This document shows positions 32,599 to 39,772 of a stretch of 64,000 nucleotides of DNA, one piece after another; position 1 is the first letter of the stretch, and each line of letters begins with the position of its first letter. Location of the stretch: positions 124,001 through 188,000 of the forward strand of contig BEIF01000002.1 in the NCBI GenBank assembly GCA_002898215.1, in the 5' to 3' direction. Position numbers and translations under genes: made by a program. The stretch is from a bacterium HR29 (lineage in GTDB: Bacteria > Chloroflexota > Dehalococcoidia > Tepidiformales > Tepidiformaceae). The notes beneath the pieces are model-generated. The model saw only the letters and a program-made list of their open reading frames with translations. It ran no database searches and was not told where the DNA came from.

Positions 32599-34230
32599 TC
32601 AGCCGCGCGCCGGCACGGCGCCGGCAAGCGGCGCAAGCTGCCGCTCGATGGCCGCCTGCACGAGCGCACGAAAGAGGGGATGGGCGCGGTTCGGCCGGCT
32701 CTGCAGCTCGGGGTGGAACTGCGTCCCCACCATGAAGGGGTGGTTTGCGAGCTCGGTCACCTCCACCAGCGAGCCGTCGGGAGAGGTTCCGCTCACGACG
32801 AGGCCGGCTGCTTCCAATTGCGGCCGGAAGGCGTTGTTGAACTCCCAGCGATGTCGATGTCGTTCGTACACCAGGTCGCATCCGTACGCCGCGTGGGCGC
32901 GGGTGCCGGGGACCAGCCGGCAGGGGTAGGCTCCCAGCCGCATCGTGCCGCCGAGGTTGGTGATGCCCTGCTGCTCCTCGAGAAGGCTGATGACCGGGTA
33001 CGGGGTATCGGGCGCGAACTCCGTGGAGTTGGCGCCCTTCATGCCGCACACGTTGCGGGCGAACTCCGTCACCATCACCTGCATGCCCAAGCACAGCCCG
33101 AGGTACGGCGTGCCCGTCTCCCGCGCATAGCGGGCGGCCTCGATCTTCCCCTCCCACCCCCGCTCGCCGAACCCGCCGGGAACGACGATGCCATGCATCC
33201 CAGCCAGCAGTTCGCCCGCTGCCCGCCGCTCGAGCCACTCGGCGTGAACCCAATGGATGTTGATGGCCACACCATGGTGGATGCCGGCGTGAACCAACGC
33301 TTCCTTTACGGAGAGGTAGGCGTCGTGGAGCTCGACGTACTTCCCCACGATGGCGATGTCCACGCTCCCGTGAGGGTTCCGCAGCCGCTCGACCATCTCC
33401 CTCCAGGCGTCGAGGTCGCGCGTTCCCCGGAGCCCGAGCCGCTCGAGGATGTAATCGCCCAGCCCGCGCTCTTCCAGCAGAAGCGGCACCTCGTAGATGG
33501 ACTGGGCCGTTTCCAGGGGAATCACCGCCCGAGGCTCGACGTCGCAGTGCAACGCGATCTTGTCGCGGATGTCGAGCGGCACGGGGTGGTCGCTACGCGC
33601 GACGATTACGTCCGGCTGGATGCCCATGGAGCGGAGCTCACGCACGGAGTGCTGGGTGGGCTTCGTCTTCAGCTCCCGGGTCGCGCCGACCCAGGGAAGG
33701 AAGGTGACGTGGACGCTGAGGCAGTTCTCCCGCGGCTCCTCGTGTCGGATCTGCCGGATCGCCTCGATGAACGTCTGGCCTTCGATGTCGCCGACGGTGC
33801 CGCCCACTTCGCAGATGAGCACCTCGGCGCCCGCCGCTTCGGCGGCGCCGTAGATTCGCGACTTGATCTCGTTCGTGAGGTGCGGGACCGCCTGGATAGT
33901 GCCCCCCAGATAGTCGCCCCGTCGCTCCCGCTCGAGCACGGCGAGGTAGATCTGGCCCGAGGTGACCGAGCTGCTCGCGGGCAAATCCTGGTCGAGGAAG
34001 CGCTCGTAATGTCCGAGGTCGAGGTCGGTTTCCGCGCCGTCCGCGGTGACGAACACCTCCCCGTGCTGGTAGGGAGACATCGTCCCCGGGTCGACGTTCA
34101 GGTACGGGTCGAGCTTCTGGATCGAGACCCGGATGCCCCGCGACTTGAGGATCCGGCCGATGCTGGCGGTGGTGATGCCCTTGCCGACCGAACTCACCAC
34201 GCCGCCCGTGACGAAGATAAACTTGGGCAT
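32599..34230 (-). CDS. pyrG: CTP synthase
   Basis: 543 residues, normal PyrG length. N-terminal amidoligase domain with the P-loop GGVVSSVGKGITTASIG; C-terminal class I glutamine amidotransferase domain with the nucleophile Cys in LGLCLGMQ and the His/Glu in FHPELQSRP. Converts UTP, ATP and glutamine to CTP. ATG 34230 (MPKFIFVTGG) has AAGGA 5 nt upstream and is preferred over the TTG 15 bp earlier. Confidence 0.98.
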   Translation of the reverse strand: MPKFIFVTGGVVSSVGKGITTASIGRILKSRGIRVSIQKLDPYLNVDPGTMSPYQHGEVFVTADGAETDLDLGHYERFLDQDLPASSSVTSGQIYLAVLERERRGDYLGGTIQAVPHLTNEIKSRIYGAAEAAGAEVLICEVGGTVGDIEGQTFIEAIRQIRHEEPRENCLSVHVTFLPWVGATRELKTKPTQHSVRELRSMGIQPDVIVARSDHPVPLDIRDKIALHCDVEPRAVIPLETAQSIYEVPLLLEERGLGDYILERLGLRGTRDLDAWREMVERLRNPHGSVDIAIVGKYVELHDAYLSVKEALVHAGIHHGVAINIHWVHAEWLERRAAGELLAGMHGIVVPGGFGERGWEGKIEAARYARETGTPYLGLCLGMQVMVTEFARNVCGMKGANSTEFAPDTPYPVISLLEEQQGITNLGGTMRLGAYPCRLVPGTRAHAAYGCDLVYERHRHRWEFNNAFRPQLEAAGLVVSGTSPDGSLVEVTELANHPFMVGTQFHPELQSRPNRAHPLFRALVQAAIERQLAPLAGAVPARG

Positions 34231-34321
34231 CTCGGTCCTTGGCAAGGGGGGAAAGCGCTAAGCCGATGCTAGGGCCGGTGGCCCGCCATGTCAACGAACA
34301 GATGTGCGACCCCCTCGCGGG

Positions 34322-35380
34322 TCACTCCACCAGCCGGATGGCCCATGCATCGCCGGAAGCGGCGTTGTACTCCGCGTTCGGCAGCTCGCTGACGAACTGG
34401 ACGAACTCGACGCGCACGGCCGAGTTCGTCCCCGAGCCCGGCACGTCCGAGCGCAAGTAGAGGAAAGCGAAGCCGATCACCGTCGACTTCGATGGGTTCT
34501 GGATGCGATCCACCACGGGAACGATGAGGATGCGGGGGCTTCTCTCGCATCCGGGGCGGATGGACACCGTCCCGTCCGGGTTGTCGACGAGCACCTGGCC
34601 CCGCTCGTTCCCAGGGCAGCCGGGGGGAGGCGGCTGGGAGAGCCGCCAGTTCACTGCCTGCTGGGTCGGGCCACTCATGTTGCCGGTTTGGGCGTCGAGC
34701 TGGTCGCCCTTCTTCACGGGACGGCTCGAGCCGTGCTTGATGTCGTCGCGGTATTCGCTCGCTCCCGGACCGTCGATGGCGAGCGCACCGAAGTCGCCCC
34801 CGGAGTTCGTCCCGGCGCCGTACTTGATGGTGCAAACGGTGTTGTGACGGAAGCGGGGCGTTCCGTCCGCGTTCCATCCTTCGAAGCAGGCGTTCTGGAG
34901 CAGCGTGCTGGTCGGGTCGTTGCTGGCGATAAACCCCCACGGCATGACCCCTGTTCCGCCGCTGTAGTAGCCGATTCGTGCCGTGGCCCGCGCTCGGACC
35001 GTGGCCTGCGAAGTGCCGAGGAGGTGGAGGAAGGCGTAGCGCACCGGCCGGGCCACTTCGACGGTCACCGTGTCGTTCGGGTTGTACGTCTGCGAGAAGG
35101 TGACGGTCACGGTGACGTTGCTCCCGGCGTTCTCGCGCGCGTACTGTTCCGCGATCGTCCGCGCGGACCAGGGATGTGCGGGGAGCTCCTGGGCGGCGGC
35201 GAAGGCGGCCGCGTCCGCGGCTTTCTGGAGGTCGGTTCGGGTAACGACGAGCTGACCGACATCGACCGAGAGCGCCAGGAGCCCGACGATCACCGCGGCA
35301 CCCCCGGCGAAGATCGCGAGCGCCTGCCCCGCCTCGCAGGGTACGTCGCGCAGCCAGCCGAGCCATCCCCAGCTTCGCAT
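34322..35380 (-). CDS. TadG-like pilus assembly / secreted protein
   Basis: 352 residues. Residues 16-60 carry the TadE/TadG signature: EAGQALAIFAGGAAVIVGLLALSVDVGQLVVTR-type hydrophobic segment followed by DLQKAADAAAFAAAQEL. The rest is an extracytoplasmic domain with few Cys and strand-like repeats. TadG proteins are minor parts of Flp/Tad pilus systems, but no other tad gene is in the window. GGAGG precedes ATG 35380. Divergent from the first ECF sigma factor, so it may be a target of that circuit. Confidence 0.8.
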   Translation of the reverse strand: MRSWGWLGWLRDVPCEAGQALAIFAGGAAVIVGLLALSVDVGQLVVTRTDLQKAADAAAFAAAQELPAHPWSARTIAEQYARENAGSNVTVTVTFSQTYNPNDTVTVEVARPVRYAFLHLLGTSQATVRARATARIGYYSGGTGVMPWGFIASNDPTSTLLQNACFEGWNADGTPRFRHNTVCTIKYGAGTNSGGDFGALAIDGPGASEYRDDIKHGSSRPVKKGDQLDAQTGNMSGPTQQAVNWRLSQPPPPGCPGNERGQVLVDNPDGTVSIRPGCERSPRILIVPVVDRIQNPSKSTVIGFAFLYLRSDVPGSGTNSAVRVEFVQFVSELPNAEYNAASGDAWAIRLVE

Positions 35381-35568
35381 CGGACGCCTCCTCGTACACG
35401 CCGTCCGCTGGGAAGTAGCTCGGCCTTTCGCTTGGCGTTATGCGAATTTCGAGTCGACAAGGGGGCGGCTCGGTGACGTTCGGGTGCGTGCGTGAAAGCC
35501 GGTGGCCGAAGGGCGGCCAGCAGGTGACGATTGAGCGGATGCTCTGCACACCTTCGCGGTTCTGACGA

Positions 35569-35606
35569 GTCTCAAATAGAGACCCAGTCCTGCCCGGGTG
35601 TAGAGT
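35569..35606 (+). promoter_or_regulatory. inverted repeat and -10 box of first ECF sigma gene
   Basis: GTCTC-AAATA-GAGAC (35569-35583) lies in the -35 region 17 nt before the TAGAGT box (35601-35606). GTG 35614 follows that box by 7 nt. Could be an operator for an unknown regulator. Confidence 0.45.
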
Positions 35607-35613
35607 GAGGAGC

Positions 35614-36204
35614 GTGGAGGAAGCGTACCAGCTCGGCGGCGAGACGCTCGAGGGCGTCTCCCGTGACAGCGATGACCTCGATGAACTCGCTGCCCGGGTC
35701 GCCTCTGGCGATCGAGCGGCATTCGACGATCTGTACACTCGAACGGTCGACGAGGTGTACGCATTCGTGCGGGGCCAATGCCGGAACGATGCCGAGGCTG
35801 AGGACATCATTGCCAACGTTTTCCTGAAGGTTTGGCGCTCGGCTCGAAGCTATCGGGTCGGTTCGGGCCAGTTCCGCCGCTGGCTGTTCGCCATCGCTCG
35901 GAACGAAGTGAAGCGGGCCTGGGCCCAGCGGAAGCGCGAGGCGGCCCCCCTACCGGAAGAGATCGCGGAAGCGGAGGCGAATCGACCTGGGCTCGATATC
36001 CCCACCCGCGACTTACTTCACCGGGCGATGCTCGTCCTCACCCCGGAGCAGCGCGACGTGGTGGTTCTGCGTTACTACGGCGGGAAGTCCCACCAGGAAA
36101 TAGCCGCTATTCTCGGCAAGCGGGAGGGCGCGGTGCGGGCGTTGCTCCTGCGAGCCCTCCGAAAGATGCGAAAGGCGATCGACGATGCTGCGGGCGCGCG
36201 GTGA
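35614..36204 (+). CDS. ECF sigma factor (first)
   Basis: 196 residues (a GTG three codons earlier at 35605 lies inside the -10 box and is less likely). Sigma-2: FDDLYTRTVDEVYAFVRGQCRNDAEAEDIIANVFLKVWR and the DNA-melting region; sigma-4: LTPEQRDVVVLRYYGGKSHQEIAAILGKREGAVRALLLRAL. It overlaps the FecR-like repeat protein gene by 20 bp, the usual sigma/anti-sigma arrangement. Confidence 0.92.
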   Translation: MEEAYQLGGETLEGVSRDSDDLDELAARVASGDRAAFDDLYTRTVDEVYAFVRGQCRNDAEAEDIIANVFLKVWRSARSYRVGSGQFRRWLFAIARNEVKRAWAQRKREAAPLPEEIAEAEANRPGLDIPTRDLLHRAMLVLTPEQRDVVVLRYYGGKSHQEIAAILGKREGAVRALLLRALRKMRKAIDDAAGAR

Positions 36205-37729
36205 CCGCTGGGAGTACCTCGCCATCGAGGTGGCGCTGCGCCGGGCAGCTCCTCCTCCCCTCACGCCGGAGCAGCGGGAGCGGATTCGCGCTCGGATCAT
36301 GGCCCAGCTGGGCGCCCAGGAGCCGGCTCGGCCGCCGCTCGTCTTCCGCACCCGCTGGGTGGCGGTGCCGGTCGGTGCGGGGCTCGCGGCCACCATCGTC
36401 GCCGGTGTGCGGCTCGTCGCCCACAGGTTCTCGGGGGACGAGGGTGGTGCAGGTGTGGTCGTCGGCGGTCGGCTCCTGACCGGCGGACGAACCGTCGACG
36501 AGCTGGGAACGGGCCAGGTGGCTGTCGCCCGCACAGACACGACGGTCCTCTTCCCCGAGGCCGGGGCCCGCTTCGACGCCGTCGCTGGCAGCCGGTTCGA
36601 GCTCCTCGCTGACAGCGGAGAGCTCGTTTTCCGGCTCGAGACGGGACGGTTCTCCGTGGCCAGCGAGGCCACCCCGGTCCGCCTGCAGGGCCAGGGTTGG
36701 AGCGCGGTTTTCGCAACCGGCGGCGTCGGCTCGGCAAACGTCGCCTCCGACCGAGCTCGGTTCACGGTGTACGAAGGTGCGCTCACGGTGAGCGTGGGCG
36801 GCGCGATCTGCACGGCGGGGGCCGGCGATACGGTGATCGTCGAGGGGAACACTTGCCTGGTAATACCGGGGAACCCCGGCGGGAATCCGGCCGCGCCCGG
36901 CCAGGGGGGTGCGAATCCTGGGCAGGGCGGGAGCGCTGGCGGGAACCCGGCCGCGCCCGGTCAGGGCGGTGCGAACCCCGGCCAGGGCGGGAACGCCGGC
37001 GGGAATCCGGCCGCGCCCGGTCAGGGGGGTGCGAACCCCGGCCAGGGCGGGAACGCCGGCGGGAATCCGGCTGCGCCCGGCCAGGGGGGTGCGAATCCTG
37101 GGCAGGGCGGGAACGCCGGCGGGAATCCGGCCGCGCCCGGCCAGGGCGGAGCGAATCCCGGGGAGGGCGGGAACCCCGGCGGGAATCCGGCTGCGCCCGG
37201 CCAGGGGGGTGCGAACCCCGGCCAGGGCGGGAACGCTGGCGGGGATCCGGCTGCGCCCGGCCAGGGGGGTGCGAACCCCGGCCAGGGCGGGAACGCCGGC
37301 GGGAACCCGGCCGCGCCCGGCCAGGGGGGTGCGAACCCCGGCCAGGGCGGGAACGCCGGCGGGAATCCGGCTGCGCCCGGCCAGGGGGGTGCGAATCCTG
37401 GGCAGGGCGGGAACGCCGGCGGGAATCCGGCCGCGCCCGGCCAGGGCGGAGCGAATCCCGGGGAGGGCGGGAACCCCGGCGGGAATCCGGCTGCGCCCGG
37501 CCAGGGGGGTGCGAACCCCGGCCAGGGCGGGAACGCTGGCGGGGATCCGGCTGCGCCCGGCCAGGGGGGTGCGAACCCCGGCCAGGGCGGGAACGCCGGC
37601 GGGAACCCGGCCGCGCCCGGCCAGGGGGGTGCGAACCCCGGCCAGGGCGGGAGCGCTGGCGGGAATCCGGCTGCGCCCGGTCAGGGCGGAGCGAATCCCG
37701 GGCAAGGGAGCGCTGGTCGCGGGCGTTGA
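36185..37729 (+). CDS. FecR-like membrane protein with fourteen 20-residue repeats
   Basis: 514 residues. N-terminal cytosolic segment of about 55 residues, one transmembrane helix (about 57-75), a FecR-like beta domain (about 95-220: FPEAGARFDAVAGSRFELLADSGELVFRLETGRFSV..., VYEGALTVSVGGAI) and then 14 near-identical 20-residue repeats of the form GGNPAAPGQGGANPGQGGNA to the C-terminus. The overlap with the sigma factor gene suggests an anti-sigma role, with the repeat region outside the cell. Length of the repeat region is probably variable between strains. Two other frames are open across the repeats because a 60-bp GC-rich unit has no stops; they are not genes. Confidence 0.85.
   Translation: MLRARGDRWEYLAIEVALRRAAPPPLTPEQRERIRARIMAQLGAQEPARPPLVFRTRWVAVPVGAGLAATIVAGVRLVAHRFSGDEGGAGVVVGGRLLTGGRTVDELGTGQVAVARTDTTVLFPEAGARFDAVAGSRFELLADSGELVFRLETGRFSVASEATPVRLQGQGWSAVFATGGVGSANVASDRARFTVYEGALTVSVGGAICTAGAGDTVIVEGNTCLVIPGNPGGNPAAPGQGGANPGQGGSAGGNPAAPGQGGANPGQGGNAGGNPAAPGQGGANPGQGGNAGGNPAAPGQGGANPGQGGNAGGNPAAPGQGGANPGEGGNPGGNPAAPGQGGANPGQGGNAGGDPAAPGQGGANPGQGGNAGGNPAAPGQGGANPGQGGNAGGNPAAPGQGGANPGQGGNAGGNPAAPGQGGANPGEGGNPGGNPAAPGQGGANPGQGGNAGGDPAAPGQGGANPGQGGNAGGNPAAPGQGGANPGQGGSAGGNPAAPGQGGANPGQGSAGRGR
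36878..37717 (+). repeat. 60-bp tandem repeat array, 14 units
   Basis: Unit length is exactly 60 bp, in frame, encoding 20 residues; the last unit is degenerate. Bases 37022-37351 are identical to 37322-37651, a 300-bp (five-unit) higher-order duplication inside the array. Confidence 0.97.
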
Positions 37730-37748
37730 AGGCCCGTGGGCGAGCATT

Positions 37749-37772
37749 AACCTTTCGCTGGGCTGCGGCGTT
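37749..37772 (+). promoter_or_regulatory. candidate ECF-type promoter of the second sigma gene
   Basis: AACC (37749-37752) and CGTT (37769-37772) separated by 16 nt, the layout of many ECF promoters (-35 with AAC, -10 with CGT). Start codon GTG is 84 nt on. A TATCCT at 37800-37805 is an alternative housekeeping -10. Confidence 0.3.
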
Positions 37773-37856
37773 ATCGCTAGTGCGGAGAGCGGCCGACGCC
37801 TATCCTGCGAAAGGAGGGACTTCGGACAAGGACGGGCACCGCCCCAGGGGGCTCGC

Positions 37857-38426
37857 GTGGCGGAGACGACGCTGAACGGCCTCCGCCCGGAATTCGACGA
37901 GCGGGCGCTGGTCGAACGGGCGAAGGAAGGGGACCAGCAGGCGCTGGCCGAACTGTACGAACGGTACCTCCCCCGCGTTTACCGCTACGTCGCTGCCCGC
38001 GTACCCACTCCGGAAGACGCCGAGGACCTCACCGCCACCGTCTTCCTCAAGATGGTGGACTCCCTCGGTCGATACGAGTGGCGAGGGCTCCCCTTCGGAG
38101 CGTGGCTCTTTCGCATCGCCCGCAACGAAATCGTCAGCTTCGTCCGCCGGGCACGGTATCGCGACGCCGACCCCTTGGATGAAGCCCTGCGGGACCCGGC
38201 ACCGAGCGCGGCCCGCACCCTCGAGGACGCCGAACGGCTCGCGGCGATGCGGAATGCAGTGGCGCAGTTGCCTCAGGCCCAGCGCGAAGTGATCGAGTTA
38301 CGCTTCTTCGCCGGGCTGAGCGTTGCCGATACGGCCAAGGTGCTCGGGAAGTCCGAAACGAACGTGAAGGTCCTCCAGCACAAGGGCGTCGCCAAACTCC
38401 AGCGGCTGTTGGCCGAATGGGAGTAG
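37857..38426 (+). CDS. ECF sigma factor (second)
   Basis: 189 residues. Sigma-2: LAELYERYLPRVYRYVAARVPTPEDAEDLTATVFLKMV and WLFRIARNEIVSFVRR; sigma-4: LPQAQREVIELRFFAGLSVADTAKVLGKSETNVKVLQHKGV. GTG 37857 is the only start codon near the domain boundary. Its frame is open far upstream through the repeats, but that part is not coding. It overlaps the DUF5667 gene by 10 bp. Confidence 0.93.
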   Translation: MAETTLNGLRPEFDERALVERAKEGDQQALAELYERYLPRVYRYVAARVPTPEDAEDLTATVFLKMVDSLGRYEWRGLPFGAWLFRIARNEIVSFVRRARYRDADPLDEALRDPAPSAARTLEDAERLAAMRNAVAQLPQAQREVIELRFFAGLSVADTAKVLGKSETNVKVLQHKGVAKLQRLLAEWE

Positions 38427-39358
38427 TGGCGATGGGTCTCTTCCGCAAGCGGGACGCGCGGGCGGAGATGTTCGCCGAGGTCCTCGCTCTCATCGAGGAG
38501 GGCCTGGAGCCGGACTTCGTTCTGCCGCTCTACGGAGAGGATGCAGCCTGGCTTCGTCCGATGGTCGAGGTTGCCCGCGCCGCCCGCGCTGCCGCGGCGC
38601 GCGAAGAGCCCAGCTTCTACTTCGAGGCGACGCTGAAGCGCCAGGTGTTGGCTGCTTCCGTCCAGCGTGCCCGGGCGGCGGAGCGTGCCCCGGCGCGGGC
38701 CCCTTGGCGAACGGCTCTCGCGGCCTCCGCCGTGCTCACGGCGGCCGCCGGGCTCGGCACCGTGATGGTCGGTGCGGTCACCGCCGATTCCGCCCTTCCT
38801 GGCGATTGGAACTACGCCTTCAAGCTCGCCAACGAGCGGGTGGCCTACAGCCTCTCCCGCGGCGAAGGGCGTATCGGCGTCCAACTCGACGTGACCTACG
38901 CCCGCCTGCGCGAAGCTCAGGAGCTCGCCGAGCAGGGACGGGCCTCCGAAGAGGTGCTCCAGCGCATCGAGAGCGAGGCCGAGCAGCTCGGCGAGCTGCT
39001 CGAATCGAGGCCGATCGACGACGCTCAGAAGGCGCGGCTCGCGGCGCTCTCCGAGACGGCGGAGGAGGTGGCGAAGTCGCTCACCGCCTCCCGGCCGGAG
39101 CTCGCTCCGGCGGTCGAGCGGACGGTCAAGAAGGTGAACGAGGCTGTCGCCGCCGGCCTGGGCTCGTCGACGCCGGTCGTGACCCCCTCGGTCACTCCCT
39201 CGCCGTCGCCCTCCCCCAGCCCGACGCCGACTCTCACGCCAACTCCGTCCGCCACGCCGACACCGGAGCCCGTCTCGACGCAACCCCCGGTGGAGGTTAC
39301 CGGCAGCACAGCCACGAGCGAGGCGCCGGCGCCCCAGTCCGAGAGCGAAGAGCCGTAG
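38417..39358 (+). CDS. DUF5667 membrane protein, probable sigma regulator
   Basis: 313 residues. Cytosolic N-terminus, one hydrophobic segment (about 96-118), then the DUF5667 helical region (ALPGDWNYAFKLANERVAYSL... and long charged helices to about 245) and a Pro/Ser/Thr-rich C-terminal tail of about 65 residues that would face outwards. DUF5667 genes commonly follow ECF sigma genes in high-GC bacteria, so an anti-sigma or sensor role is likely. Overlaps the sigma gene by 10 bp. Confidence 0.85.
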   Translation: MGVVAMGLFRKRDARAEMFAEVLALIEEGLEPDFVLPLYGEDAAWLRPMVEVARAARAAAAREEPSFYFEATLKRQVLAASVQRARAAERAPARAPWRTALAASAVLTAAAGLGTVMVGAVTADSALPGDWNYAFKLANERVAYSLSRGEGRIGVQLDVTYARLREAQELAEQGRASEEVLQRIESEAEQLGELLESRPIDDAQKARLAALSETAEEVAKSLTASRPELAPAVERTVKKVNEAVAAGLGSSTPVVTPSVTPSPSPSPSPTPTLTPTPSATPTPEPVSTQPPVEVTGSTATSEAPAPQSESEEP

Positions 39359-39772
39359 GCTGCGCCAACGCCCTCAATTCGAGCGCGGGCCTACCGACGA
39401 GCTCCTCCACGACCTTCCTTCTCGCCCTCGTACGCCGGCTCGTTGCCGTCGAGGAGCTGGCGGCGCTGAGGCACCGTTGCTGCCTCGGGGGGACTTCGCC
39501 AGTACTTCCCGGAGGGAGCCGAGGGAGCCAACGGACGAGAGGTCGTCCCGACGTGAGATGGGCTCGCCGACAGCTCCCGGTCGACCTTGCGCGCACCCCG
39601 AGGGGAAACGGCGGTCCGTCGCGGAGCCACGGCTCGAACGGCGCCTCCACGCTGCCGTGGCTGCTCGCCTGCGTCCTATCGGCAGCGGCATCTGAGCTCC
39701 TCGACGCTTCGGAGCGGGACGCTACCGCAACGGGTGCCCGGCGTTTGCTGCCCATGAGGGCGCGGCGGCGTT
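39359..39772. other. 414-bp gap without a gene
   Basis: No frame combines a start, RBS and recognisable domain. A weak hairpin, GAGGCA-N7-TGCCTC (39468-39486), could end transcription of the DUF5667 gene; otherwise I see nothing. Confidence 0.5.

Noticed and set aside
36878-37717. CRISPR array
   Set aside because: Repeats are directly adjacent with no unique spacers and are translated in frame as 20-residue units.
36107-38426. Long open frames across the repeat array on both strands (36107-37747 minus, 36697-37875 plus, 36909-37856 plus)
   Set aside because: The 60-bp GC-rich unit has no stop in several frames, so all are open automatically. Only the frame starting at 36185 has a start context, a domain and sigma-gene overlap.
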